Positions 1-14,395 of a stretch of DNA of 64,000 nucleotides are shown here, piece by piece; positions within the stretch are counted from its first letter, which is position 1; each line of letters starts with the position of its first letter. Location: NCBI RefSeq assembly GCF_050003625.1, contig NC_134398.1:92628648-92692647 (forward strand), written 5' to 3'. This DNA comes from Haematobia irritans. Its lineage: Eukaryota; Arthropoda; Insecta; Diptera; Muscidae. The notes under the pieces were generated by a model, which saw only the letters and a list, made by a program, of their open reading frames with translations, was not told the DNA's origin and did not search any database. The position numbers and the translations under genes were made by a program.

Positions 1-103
1 GATTTCTTTATTTCAAAGAATCCGCATCTTTGGCTCGGAATCAATACCAAAATACTTAAGGGAAGGTCAAAATCTTTGGATCCAAGTAATCTTTTTTTGA
101 GTG
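1..103 (+). repeat. CACTG-type MITE, right end (cut by window start)
   Basis: It matches the right end of the roughly 655-bp family seen complete at 12715-13363 and 52202-52857: the blocks TTTGGCTCGGAATCAATACC and AAAATCTTTGG, then a T run and GAGTGTA. The terminal TA (104-105) would be the target site. The rest of the element lies left of the window. Confidence 0.7.
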
Positions 104-262
104 TATGTATGTTTATTTCCGAGAAAAATTTTGTTTATTGAATTAAAGTGTTAAAAAACATTCACTCATTTTGTTTACAATATTTTTGAATTTTATTAAA
201 AAGTTAATTTTTTAAATGATTGCGTTTTCAATTTAAAATATTTTAGTGATATTTCTGTGAAT

Positions 263-610
263 GGAACCCCATCTTTTCTATTTTTCTCTATGAGCAGTGC
301 CCCCATATATTGAGACTCCCAAACACATTTCGCAATATCCGTTTTTACCATCGAATAGAGCACTAAAAGATCTATCTTTCACATATAAATCTGGAACCCC
401 ATCTTTTTCCATTTGGCCACAGTGGTCACTTTCCTCTCCAGGAGCAGTGCGACCACTTTTTTCCAAGCCATATATTGAGACTCCCAAACACATTTAGCTG
501 TATCCGTTTCTACCATCGGATAGAGCACTAAAAGATCTATCTTTCACATATAAATCTGGAACCCCATCTTTTTCCATTTGGCCACAGTGGTCACTTTTCT
601 CTCTGTTTCG
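263..610. repeat. Imperfect tandem repeat, about 165-bp unit
   Basis: The block beginning GGAACCCCATCTTTT starts at 263, 393 and 558. The second unit is about 165 bp; the first lacks about 35 bp. Units share ATATTGAGACTCCCAAACAC and GATCTATCTTTCACATATAA. I see no coding potential. The flanks 106-262 and 611-880 are AT-rich with nothing recognisable. Confidence 0.75.
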
Positions 611-953
611 TATATGCAACATTACTCCGATTCGGAAGATTTCTGGCAAAAGGTTTTAATTCCAATCGAAAGCTATCGTTTCAGTTTATCTTTGGTTAAA
701 ATTTGTCTTTTCTATCTCTTCCCGTTTGGCCAATTTTTGCCAATTTCTACGGAGGATTATATCGCAAAAAAAAATTTATTCGTATGTAACTCATTTTTTC
801 ACATATAGGTGGCGCTGAAACAAATTTTCATATACGGATTTATTTTCCCTTACATATAATAGGAATATTAGTTCTACTCCCTGTACAAAACTTTATGTAA
901 ATTGGAGTGCAAATTTAGCCTCTGTGGTCATGTGGGTGTAAATCGGACGAAAG

Positions 954-4300
<3,347 letters not shown>

Positions 4301-4740
4301 TCATCGCATTTGATTATAACTAATACAGTCGAAGCTCGGTTTAACGAATGATATATTATCAGACCATTTCGTTATTTAGAAAAATTCGTTAAATCGAACG
4401 GGAATATTAAATGTTAACTTTTATTGAAAATCTTATTTTTTACCATATGAGAAAAAATTCATAAGCACTTGGCAAAATTAAAGTACTACAGAGGCACTAA
4501 AAAAATATATTACTTTAAATAATCCTTAAAAACTGATAAATTGGATATATCTAGGTTAGGTTGAAAAGATAATCCAAGTTTCGCTGCTTCATGTGGGCCT
4601 ATATACCCTAATTTCTTTCCAGTCCCCGGGTCAGGCATAAGTAGTGTTCATGGTACATAGTTGACAAAGGTAGTGCTCATAATAACATCCTAACACGCCT
4701 TACATACACTATTACTGCAGACACTGCTCCTTATTATTTT
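4301..4740. other. Intergenic, no gene recognised
   Basis: It contains AGTCGAAGCTCGGTTTAACG at 4327, which resembles the end of a pogo/Tigger-type element but has no partner end that I can see. CTAGGTTAGGTTGAAAAG at 4550 recalls the tails of the non-LTR family below. No exon or ORF is convincing. Confidence 0.4.
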
Positions 4741-4849
4741 TCAACCGTCGAACGGAACGGACGTGTTTTTTTTCCAAAGCAATAGCGGATAAACTCATCG
4801 TAATAGGTACCTACTAAGAATTTCAAGTGTGGTGGGATATTAAGCCACC

Positions 4850-6048
4850 ATGCAGCGAAATTCAAAGTCATCCACTGGGTTGCTAACTTCAGGGCCCAGT
4901 GGACGGAGTTATAAATTTGGGCAATGACCAAGAGTTAGGCCCAATTAGTCGACCTGTAGACGGGTCGACAGGTGGCGACACTTTGACAAGTCGTACTTTT
5001 TCGAAGGTAACGGCATCAAAAGGAGGTAATCCCTCACGAAAGAGATTCCAGGAACGCAGAAATGCTTTGTTTATCCTAAAGAAGTTAGGATCAGTCGACT
5101 CAAGCACGCTGTCGGCTAAACAAAGCAATTCCTTAAAATGGGCTCAAGGAATTCTTGAGGCTGGAAAAAGGGAACGATCACCGGATGAGCTGCCATCCTC
5201 CAAAAGGGATCGAAGATCGTTTGCCTCAGTTGCTAAAGACAGCCTTGTGATGGCTATCATTAATAAAGGAACATTGGACGGTATGGTTCCAAAGCAAAAA
5301 TGGGGGGAAATTGAGAATTCTCTGTCTGTCGTCTACTCACAGGTGCTGGAAAAGTTTCCCGGTCCAGATCCTCGACACCAAGAGGCTGGTTGGTATCAAG
5401 GACGATTTAAGCTAGTCGCATTTGAGGACCAGAGGTCTATAGAATGTTTTAAAGCTGCTCTGATACTAATTGGTGAAGTTTGGGAAGGAGCTGCTCTATA
5501 GTTAGTCGAGAAGAAAGACATACCGGCTAGACCTAGAGCACATGCGTGAATACCTGCAAACCCTTCTGACCCCGAATCTATTTTAAATAGACTGAAACGA
5601 TGCAATCCAGATCTTCCAACAGCTGATTGGAAGGTTGGCCGTTTGGATGAAGTGGATGGACCAAGACGGCATGCAGTGTTTATATTGAACACTCAGTCTT
5701 TGCCACATCTATGTGTGTTATGGCTTTCATTATATCCAAATGAAGGTATATAAAAACGATCGGCTAAAGGATTCAGAAATGGACAAGCCTCTGTCTGAAT
5801 CAGAAGTAAGCGAATCCTCTTGCGAAGTCGAGGGAGATACCAAAGTTGAAGACATGGATAGACACCGCATGCGAGAGGAGGTTTCTATTGCCTCAGAACT
5901 CACCAAAGTTGAACCTATGGTTATTGCGAGAGTCACCGAGATCTCTGAAGAGGACATTCTTGATGACTCGATTGAAGCGGCTGATGTGACGGTTGTTGAA
6001 AATCTCGATGGTCCTACGGATCCTCCAGATAAATCTTCACCATTGTAA
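4850..6048 (+). pseudogene. Non-LTR ORF1 (nucleic-acid-binding type), L1 copy
   Basis: The start is ATG 4850 in a strong Kozak context (GCCACCATG). A deletion of about 11 nt near 4902 (compare L2: CGACGGGTATCGACTGGAG) shifts the frame, so the long open stretch is read from about 4899 (INLGNDQELGPISRPVDG) to a TAG at 5499. The same frame continues (VEKKDIPARPRAHA), meets TGA at 5547, then continues (ESILNRLKRCNPDLPTADWK). The region WYQGRFKLVAFEDQRSIECF to HAVFILNTQS resembles the domain annotated DUF4780 in dipteran retroelement ORF1 proteins (recalled, not searched). An acidic tail ends at TAA 6046, overlapping ORF2. A deletion of about 20 nt near 5710 causes a second frame change. The TAG and TGA are shared with L2. 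Confidence 0.8.
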
Positions 6049-9000
6049 GGCTGCATGTGCTGCCTTTAAAGTTCTCCTGATGAAAGAGGACATAGATATA
6101 GTTCATATTCAATAACCATATGTTTCTAGAAACAAAATATGTGAATTAAGTACTCCGGGGTTCAAACTATTGCAGTATACTGGCAATGATGTAAATCGAA
6201 CCTGCATAATTGCTAAAAACGAGCTCAACTTGTTTCTGCTTCCTTCAATGTGCAATACAGACACTTTCGTTGCCAGTTTAGAAATAGCCAAATCCAAATA
6301 TTGGGTATCTTCGGTCTACATGGGACATGACAGGGAGATGCCTCCATGTGCCGTTAAGTCCTTAGTGGAGGAGTCACTGAAAACAAAGACGAAGCTCATT
6401 ATGGGATGCGATGCGAATGCACATCATAGTATATGGGGAAATAGTGATACTAATGCAAGGGGAGAGTCGCTAATAGAGTTTATTTTGCGTACTAATCTGG
6501 TAGTTTGCAACAAGGGAGATGCCCCAACCTTTGTCACTAAAAACAGGCAAGAGGTTTTGGACATCACATTGGCCTCGCAAGAGCGGAATGAAATGATATC
6601 TGAGTGGCAGGTTTCATCGCTACATCAGTTTCAAATTTGATGTTCATATCACCAAGACCACATTTCCGCCAAATGTTAGGAAAGCTGACTGGAATAGGTA
6701 TAGAGAATCGTTCAATATGATGATACCGGAAATACCAGAGACAAATATGAGCACTGTGCAACTTATCGAACACGCAGTGGAGAGGATTACTAAGGCCTTC
6801 AACATTTCACTGAAAGCTGCATGCCCTAAAGGGAAGCCAAGGGGGAAAAATCGACCACCATGGTGGTCTACGGAGTTAGGTAATATGAGGAAATCGTGCA
6901 GGAAGCTCTTTAACAAAGCAAAGTCCACCAGAGCTCCTGTGGATTGGGACGCTTACAAGAAGAATCTGAGAGGATACAAGCGAGAACTGAGAAAGGCTCA
7001 GCATAACTCTTGGAATGATTACTGCAGCTGCATTGAGAATACGTCCGAGGTTTCCAGACTACGGAAGGTGCTAGCATCCACGAAAACCGCTCCAGGTTTC
7101 ATTAAAACATCGGAGGGCAATTGGACAACGTCCAGTGAGGAGACGCTGGAGGTACTATTGGACACATATTTTTCCGGAAATCAGACAGTTGAACCATGCA
7201 CTGGCGGTGCCACAGTGGCTCAGCGGTCGTTTCCTATCGAGGAAATTGTATCAGAATATAGAATAAAATGGGCGTTAAATAGCTTTGGATCATTCAAATC
7301 CCCCGAACCTGATGGAATTACTCCGGCGGAGTTACAAGCTGTGGCTGACAGAATTATCACCTGGTTGTCGGCGATATATATAGGATGCATAAACTTAGCA
7401 TTTATTCCACGAAAGTGGAGGGAATTAAAAGTCGTTTTCATACCTAAAGCGGGAAAAGCCTCTCACTCGAATGCGAAGGATTTCCGACCAATCAGCTTAT
7501 CATCATTCCTACTTAAGACTCTGGAGAGGATGATAGATATTTATCTTAGAACTAGCGTCGATTCAAGTTTGCTCTCGAAACGACAACATGCATACTCGAA
7601 GGGCAGGTCTACTGAGACCGCACTACATGAACTAGTCAGCTTTATTGAAAGCTCACTATCTGTCAAAGAATACACAATCGTGTCGTTTCTAGACATCGAA
7701 GGGGCGCTCAGTAATGTCCATCCGAGCTCGATATTAAATGGACTGACAACTCTGAATGTTGATTCATGTATACTCAGGCTGTTAGACGAACTGCTAATGA
7801 AGAGACGTATTTCATCCACACTAAGACAAGCAAACATACAAACGTATGTGAACAGAGGCACTCCCCAAGGAGGAGTTCTATCACCTCTTCTTTGGAATGT
7901 TGCTATAAATAACCTTCTGGTTACTCTAGAGAAAGAAAGGATAAAAGTGGTGGCATACGCAGATGATGTGGCTCTGGCAGTCAGGGGAAAATTCCCATCC
8001 ACAAGCAGAGATATTATGCAGGGGGCCCTCCGGATGACTGAGAAATGGGCGAAAGACAATGGTCTTGGGGTATATCCTGCAAAGACAGAATTAGTCATGT
8101 ACTGCGAAGATCGCAAAACTACCACGGTTAGGCCTATTTCCTTAGGGGGTATTGAAATTCCCTTTGGTGAGTGTGCAAAATACCTTGGCGTTATTTTGGA
8201 CAGGAAGCTGAACTTTAAGCTTAATATTGAAGAAAGGGCGAGAAAAGCAACGGTAGCTTTGTACTCGTGCAAAAAGGCAATAGGAAAAAGGTGGGGGCTA
8301 AAACCAAAAATTGTGCATTGGCTATACACGGCAGTGGTTAGACCTATAATGCTATATGGTGTTGTAGTCTGGTGGCCGGCACTTCAGAAACCGACTTGTT
8401 TAGATAAAGTTCAGCGTATGGCGTGTTTGTGTATTTCAGGCGCATTCAGCAAGACAGGAACAAATTCCCTTAATGTCATGCTGCATCTATTGCCTTTAGA
8501 CATTTTGGCCAAACAGTCAGCTGCAACAACGGCTGAGCGGTTGCGCGAGCTATCGCTGTGGTCGGAAAAAAGTTACGGTCACAGTTCGGTCCTCAAAATA
8601 ATGCCAGATGTGCTTAACGTAGTGGATTACACTTTGGCGAGCCCACTTTTCGACAAAAAGTTTGAGACTCTAATACCCAACAGTGAGGCGTGGTGCACAC
8701 AGACCCCGGGGAATAAAGAATATATGGATTTCTACACTAGGGCTGTTTTCTTTTTGCACTGGATGCTACATTTGTATGGGCTATCCAGAACATCGTTGCA
8801 CTGGTGTTCTATCCAGAACATCTCATCAGTGCAAGTCGCGCCGATGTTGCCAGATTGTATTTGGATAAAGTGACGCTTCTTCGATTCACAATAGCAATTT
8901 ATTGTGACTATTTTATCGAAAAACATGAAATTCAAAGTGATACAGTGTCATAAATAATCGCAGCAGTAACTATTTATTACTAATTGAAGCATTTCATACA

Positions 9001-9778
9001 TTAAAAATGCAAGATTTCACTTCTTTTCTGTGATTGTTTTTAAACAGCTGATGACAGTGTTGCATATTTTTGGAGATGTCCTGGATAAACGAGTACTCTG
9101 TTTTCTTTTAGTCCTTAACGGCTTAGCATATCCAGTGCTAAAATAAAACAGCCCTACTGATGGCTCCAAATTGGATGGACAAGTGGGGTTCGCAAATCTC
9201 TCAATGAGATGGCTGAGCAGTACAATATTCACCTAATATGGGTGCCTAGCCATAGGAACATACCGGGGAACTGCGAAGCGGATGAGTTGGCGATGCTAGG
9301 GACTACCTTACATATTCCAGGGGAACTAGAATTTGTTGGTATGCCCCTAGCTACCTGCAAGCTCATACTGCGTGAGAAGGCTGTTATTATTGCAAATGTT
9401 CGATGGGAGAATTGCAAGGGTTGTAACGACACCAAGCAAATATGGTCCCATTTCAACTTAAACCGCACACTAGATATGCTAATGTTCTCGAGACGTCAGA
9501 TATCACTCCTGATATCTGCTATAACGGGTCGCTGCCTGATAGGCGATTTTGCAAAAACTATTGGTGCGAAGTATAATGACTATTGTATGAGCTGTCATGA
9601 TGCGGAGGAAAAAGAATCAATTAAACACCTCTTGTGTTTGTGTCCTGCATTTTGTGTAAAGCGCAAGCAACTTTTAGGAGCATATAGCTTCAGATTACTG
9701 GCGGATCTGGAAAACATTAACTTAAGCAGTCTGCTAATGTTTTTGGAACAATCTGGTTGGTTCAGCGAAGAAAAATAA
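6008..9778 (+). pseudogene. Non-LTR ORF2 (EN-RT-RNase H), L1 copy
   Basis: ORF2 starts at ATG 6008 and overlaps the ORF1 tail by about 40 nt in another frame. In the AP-like endonuclease, the Glu codon of IQEPY is a stop (TAA, about 6112). GCDANAHHSIWG is intact. About 24 nt containing the SDH motif are deleted near 6612, shifting the frame. The RT then reads openly from about 6717 to 8738: FIPKAGKASHSNAKDFRPIS, FLDIEGALSNVHP, TPQGGVLSPLLWN and the catalytic AYADDVAL. After the MITE at 8739-9155 the RNase H segment resumes (TDGSKLDGQ-like), loses its middle between 9189 and 9190, and continues with HLIWVPSHRNIPGNCEADEL. A C-terminal Cys/His segment (CMSCHDAEEKESIKHLLC) follows. The stop is at 9776. 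Confidence 0.88.
8739..9155. mobile_element. 417-bp MITE with AGGGCTGTTTT ends, 3-bp TSD
   Basis: It starts AGGGCTGTTTTCTTTTTGC and ends in the inverted form (GCTAAAATAAAACAGCCCT), an imperfect TIR of about 30 bp. ACT flanks both sides (8736-8738, 9156-9158). L2 and L3 show the uninterrupted TCTATACTGATGGCTCC, so the boundaries are certain. A 3-bp TSD suits CACTA or PIF/Harbinger-type transposases; the family is not identified. It contains no ORF. Confidence 0.9.
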
Positions 9779-9818
9779 TCGAGAAGGTTCAGCGGTTAAA
9801 ACTAGAAGTGCCCATATG

Positions 9819-10016
9819 CAGGGATCCGGAGCGGAGCGTGGAGCGGAGCGGAGCAAGCCCTTTTTTTGCCGGAGCGGGAGCGGAGCGGGAGCGGCATTTC
9901 TAAAATCCGGAGCGGAGCGGGAGCGGAGCGGTTTCCAAATGAAAAACCGCTCCGCTCCGAATAAAATATTACTTGAATGAAATGTGTAACTTTGAAATTA
10001 CTTAGTACTTAGCGTA
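9819..10016. repeat. GC-rich GGAGCG hexamer repeat, left part
   Basis: It begins CAGGGATCCGGAGCGGAGCG and runs through about 130 bp of GGAGCG/GGGAGC units with an inverted tail (AAACCGCTCCGCTCCG), then AT-rich sequence. The same sequence starts at 63145. The CAGGGATCC terminus is hAT-like, but no second end is identified. It is the sharpest GC island in the window. Confidence 0.8.
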
Positions 10017-11129
10017 CACAGAAAAAAAAGTGTCTTGTAAATTTAAGGACCATTTTGACTTCCACATAGTTCAACAAATTTACTGTAATATAGTTCATTT
10101 TTCGTAACCACAACGAAAATTAACTTAGCTAAAGCAAAACTTATAAAAATTCAGCAAATGTTTTTTAGTTCACTAACTACGAAATGGGAAGGATTTTTCC
10201 TTAAATAAATTTCCAACACAGTAGTTAATGCATCGTTGATTCTATTATAAAAATACATGGGCAATATAAAAATCTTACTACGAAATGTGGACAATTTACT
10301 AAGAAAAAATTTTGTATGGAAAAAAATTTTTGTAGTAAAAATTAACTTAAAGACATTACCGATTCGTACGATGACTACCTACAGATTATTTCCCTTTTTA
10401 TTATATGTTGGAGTGTTTTTACTCACATTGAACATTTTAGTTAAAATAGAATAAAAATTAGTTAATATAATCCTTGACAGGTGTATATATTTTTTATAGA
10501 TTCCTCATAGATTTGGTATATATTTTACCTTAACTTATAGATAGAATTCCAACTAATCAATAAACGTGCTACTGGAAAATGTGAGTGCATCATGCGAGGG
10601 AGTTTTTAGAGACATTTTGTGTATATCTCGTATGATTGTTTGTGTTTGTTATTGCGTCATTTATGCTGTTGTTGGTTGTTTTGATTCTAGAGACAATGGA
10701 ATGTTCCTTGTGTGTTGTTGGTATCTTTTGTGGTGAGAGTTGTTTTTTTGCAATAGCAAGATCAGAAAGGGATCGTGTGTGTGTGTGTGGAGTTGTTTTT
10801 CTTTACGGCAGGTATGTATCCCTTATGACTATTTGTGGCTTTGAGTTTTATTGTTGCATTCAGTTATGTTGATGCATTTATGAAGTGCACACGTGGATTT
10901 AATTTTGCAAAATTGTACGTGCGGTATTGGTGTTTATTAATGAAAATACATTTATTTCGAAACATTTTAGAAACTGAGAAGTGAATGATGTGATGTTAGA
11001 GGAATCAAAAACGCTTTTTATTGATAAAAAAAAAAACAAATAACAGATTAAAGAACTGTATATTTCTGTTAATATGTTAGTTTAAAATTAGTGCGGATTT
11101 TAAATTGATTTACATAAAAAATATACAAC

Positions 11130-11905
11130 ATGAGTGGTAATAGGATGATTTATATTTATTCTACATCTGGATCACAGGTTGAGAAGCAACCATTTTTTTT
11201 AATCTATATTTTTTATGTTACAGCAATTCCTACAGGTGAGTACTAAGTTCGAGTTTAGCCGCTAAAATTAAAAATAAATCACTAAGCAAAGTATAAAATT
11301 ATACGTCTTCGATACAAATTTAAATATAACTTGATGGAGAATAGCCCAAATCAAGTTTTTTATAAAGATTATTTTTTATAATGGATTATTAAAGAAAACT
11401 TATCATGGAAATTGCAATTTTAGCCGCTAAACTCGAACTTAATATCCACCTTAAATACTAAATGCTATACTGACAAGTGGAAATTATGTCTAATTTTAGA
11501 ATATTTTTTATTTCAAATATATTCTGAGAATAATTTCAATAACGTCCCATTTGTCCATGGATATGATTCCAAAAATGTACCTACTGGATGGATTTTTCAA
11601 TGTGGTAAGTTTTTCTATAAACGGTATTTTGTCCGTTTTTAATAAAACCAAAATTTCAATTTATTAAAAATAATTTTTTTCACTTGCAGGTAGACAGGTC
11701 TCGTAATGGTATTTTTTTGAATATTATTACTGTTTAATACTAATTAAGCTGATATCCTTATTGGCTCTAGGAAATACTCTTGAAAACCGTAAGTTAAAGA
11801 TCAATATGAACGATAGAATTAATTAATTAGTAATATTTTTCTTATATTTTGTATAACTTTGCAATTTCAGATGCTTATAAGCCAAATCCGCCCAACAAAA
11901 GTTAG
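11130..11905 (+). CDS. Candidate 4-exon small protein gene inside a TA element
   Basis: The product is unrecognised. Proposed exons are 11130-11235, 11500-11604, 11771-11788 and 11871-11905, giving 87 codons with every junction in phase. Splice signals are good: donors AGGTGAG, TGGTAAG and CCGTAAG; acceptors TTTTAG, GGCTCTAG and GCAATTTCAG. The perfect branch-point-like TACTAAT stands upstream of the exon-3 acceptor. Exon 2 encodes NNFNNVPFVHGYDSKNVPTG and WIFQC; exons 3-4 add GNTLENHAYKPNPPNKS before TAG. AATAAA follows at 12006. Exon 1 holds a hydrophobic stretch (PFFLIYIFYVTAI) that could be membrane-targeting. The exon-1 donor coincides with the end of a MITE, so exon 1 is the weakest part. 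Exons 2-4 alone could be the 3' remains of a captured gene. No paralogue is seen in the window. Confidence 0.4.
11234..11452. mobile_element. MITE with AGGTGAGTAYTAAGTTCGAG ends
   Basis: The inverted ends GTTCGAGTTTAGCCGCTAAA and TTTTAGCCGCTAAACTCGAA enclose about 150 bp of AT-rich sequence. A second copy is at 23516-23727. Its first bases (AGGTGAG) match a splice-donor consensus. Confidence 0.75.
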
Positions 11906-12464
11906 CCAAAATCGATGAAATTGGACAATTCAATTGAAAACATGGAAATTTAAATTAATTAGAAGCAATTACTAACTACCGACAAGTAAATGCGTCCAAC
12001 GTACTAATAAAAATATTTCCTTTATTGTATATCATAAGCCATAGTTTTGTGTAATATAATAATAATTTTTTGAAATAAAATACTGGTGGTTATACAAAAT
12101 TGACTTGTTTTGTACGAAAAATTTCTTAGTTGTATACAGGCTTGTTGTACCTTTGATTACTCAATTTCTCAACTTTTTTGAAAATTATACCGGCAAACAG
12201 TTTATTTCAAACCAATTTCTTAATACAGGTTTCCCAAAAAATTGTTAATTTTTCCGGATAGCAGGAATATTTTGAATGAGTTTAACTATATTCTTCCCAC
12301 AGCATAGTAATAATGAACTAAAATACGATGTAATACATGAACTAATTTATAAGAAAATCATAAACTTATCTAGATGAAAAAAATCTTTGGCGCCAAATCA
12401 TGGTCATTCTTACTATGGGTTAGTTCATTTTTCATAAAAAATAGTAAACTTTTTTTTCGGTGTA

Positions 12465-12712
12465 GTGTGAGTAAACGTTTAAAATGTACGATATGTATTT
12501 TTGTACGTACGTACATTGGGGAAAACACAAAGTGTTTTTTTAGTAATTGTTTTCAAAAACGGCAAATGTCAAAATATATCTCTAGTATGTGTTGTAAAAG
12601 TAACAACAGTACTTTCGATCAATTTCATCCCGTATTACTACAAAGATGTTTGTAATGAACGCCAAATAAATGCAATTAAACGATCTTATTTATATTTAAT
12701 TTTTTAGTTTTC
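12465..12712. repeat. Right part of GC-rich repeat unit
   Basis: GTGTGAGTAAACGTTTAAAA onward matches 63377-63624 almost base for base and in both places runs directly into the same CACTG-type MITE. Together with 9819-10016 it is one repeat split by the 2.45-kb element. Confidence 0.85.
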
Positions 12713-12714
12713 TA

Positions 12715-13363
12715 CACTGAAAAAAATATTGTCGTGAAGTCAAAGATTTCATGTCCTTAGAATAAGAATACAAATTTTGCTTAACATGGAAGACGCATTT
12801 CTCTAAAATAAAGTTTTTTTCCTTGTCCAAAAGTCAATAAACTTTTGAATGAAGTTGTAATGTCCTTATAATAAAGTGATTTTACTTAAAAATGTGTATC
12901 ATAACATGAAAGATAAAATTTTTGAGGTAAGGTCAACGTGACTTTAATAATTAAGAAAAATTCTTTAAAATTAATAAAATTGTATTTAAATTTGTTTCCT
13001 TTTTGCATCTTGCCTACAAAGCAAAAAATCGTTAAAAAATAAGACAAGTTTTTCAACACTTTATATTAAAGACGCTTGTAACATAGCATAATTTCTACTG
13101 GAAGTCGAGTCTTAATATGGAAAATAAAATTGTCGTTAACTCGTTTTTAAAGGATTTTGATAACAACTGACGAAAAAAATCTAAAAAAAATTAAAAATTA
13201 GCATTTGCTTCCTAGAAGCAAGTACATAACCCCCAAATTTAAAAGAGAATTGCGTCTTTAAAGTATCCTTACTTGTATTCTCCGCTTCTTTGGCTCGGAA
13301 TTAATACCCAAACTGTTAAAGTAAAGACAAAATCTTTGGAACCGGGCATGCGTTTTTTCAGTG
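12715..13363 (+). mobile_element. CACTG-type MITE, complete, about 650 bp
   Basis: It starts CACTGAAAAAAATATTGTCG and ends GGGCATGCGTTTTTTCAGTG, with TA on both sides. It shares its internal sequence with 52202-52857 and partial copies at 1, 13710, 24692, 62645 and 63627. No ORF; non-autonomous TA-targeting element. Confidence 0.88.
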
Positions 13364-13709
13364 TAAGGACATTCATATTTGCTTTACTATTGTACTATAC
13401 CCTAGCATTCTCTTATTTCTGATATTAGTTCTCGAAAATTTAATTAAAATTATGGATAGTTTCAATTTTGGTTGAAAAATATGCGCATATACATTTATTT
13501 TAATTTTTTCTCACATTGAAAACTAATGACTTGATTTTATTATTGTATGTTATCTACTTTTTTGAGAACGAACATTTCTTAAAAACGCTGTTCGAAAATG
13601 TATTTTTATAATAAAGGGGAAAAAAGCGAAATTAGGTAACACTAGATCTGAGTAAGAATATTCGAAGGTATACCACGGACTGATTTCGATGGAGGTTGTT
13701 GCAAACATA
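13364..13709. other. AT-rich spacer, nothing recognised
   Basis: Between two MITEs of the same family. No exon-like ORF, repeat boundary or RNA gene is visible. Confidence 0.6.
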
Positions 13710-14395
13710 CACTGAAAAAAAGCATACCCGGTTCCAAAGATTTTGTCTTTACTTTAAAAAATTTGGTATTGATTCCGAGCCAAAGAAGCGGAGAATACAA
13801 GCAAGGACACTTTTAAAACACAATTCTCTTTTAAATTTACGTTTTGTGTACTTGCTTCTAGGAAGCAAATTTTAATTTTTCGCTTTCTCAGCTTTTTTTC
13901 TTCATATGCTATCAAAGTCCTTTAAAAACGAGTTAACGGCAACTTTATTTTCCAAATTAGGACTCGACTTCCAGTAGAAATTATGCTATGTTTGAAGTAA
14001 AAAACTTCTTTAAAATAAAGTTTTGAAAAACATGTCCTATATTTGAACGATTTTTTGCTTTGTAGTCAATATGCAAAAAGACAACAAATTTAAAGACAAT
14101 TTCATTAAATTTAAAGAATTTTTCTGAATTATTAAAGTCAAATTGACCTTAGCCTATAAATTTTTTGTTTCATGTTAGAAGACGTATTTCTCTGATATAA
14201 AGTTTTTTCCTTGTCTAAAAGTCTCTAAACTTTTCAATGAAGTCAGTTTGTCCTTATAACTAAGTGATTCGACATAAAAATGTGTATCCTAACATGAATG
14301 AAAATTTCGTTTTAATGAAGTCAAAATGGATTTAATATTTCTGAAAAAATCTTCAAAATTAATAAAATGTTTCAACACATTGTTTTAAAGTCATT
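13710..14395 (-). mobile_element. CACTG-type MITE, rearranged copy
   Basis: From 13710 (CACTGAAAAAAAGCATACCC) to about 14170 it reads as the family in reverse. From about 14176 (CATGTTAGAAGACGTATTTC) to about 14390 it reads in the forward direction, so the copy has an internal inversion. It ends against the truncated tRNA-like element. Confidence 0.7.

Larger units (their letters stand above)
4741..9818 (+). mobile_element. Non-LTR retrotransposon copy L1 (RNase H-bearing, LOA/R1-like)
   Basis: The 5' UTR starts CAACCGTCGAACGG, as in copy L2. The order is ORF1, ORF2 (endonuclease, reverse transcriptase, RNase H), then the start of the 3' UTR, lost after AGTGCCCATATG where a GC-rich repeat begins. 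The EN-RT-RNase H order fits LOA, I and some R1 clades; I cannot place it further without a tree. It is inactivated by frameshifts, a stop, a MITE (8739-9155) and a deletion of about 220 bp in RNase H. Confidence 0.9.
10017..12462. mobile_element. 2.45-kb TA-flanked TIR element with internal spliced ORF
   Basis: The left end is CACAGAAAAAAAAGTGT; the right end, reverse complemented, is CACCGAAAAAAAAGTTT (14 of 17 match). TA flanks both sides (10015-10016, 12463-12464). The copy at 63 kb reads CTTAGCGTAGTGTGAG with a single TA, i.e. the empty site. Several AGTTCAT motifs lie inside both ends, as in the AT-rich blocks near 51.1 and 60 kb. The element has no transposase ORF, so it is non-autonomous. 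It contains a second MITE (11234-11452) and a candidate multi-exon gene (11130-11905). Confidence 0.8.

Noticed and set aside
4327..4400. pogo/Tigger-type terminal repeat (AGTCGAAGCTCGGTTTAACG)
   Set aside because: Only one candidate end is visible and no matching inverted partner or target duplication was found.
5713..6048. Separate acidic-protein gene
   Set aside because: It is the C-terminal part of non-LTR ORF1, in the same order in L2, overlapping the ORF2 start.
10636..10872. 78-codon open frame with hydrophobic start
   Set aside because: It begins at TTG, not ATG, and has no splice or poly(A) context of its own.
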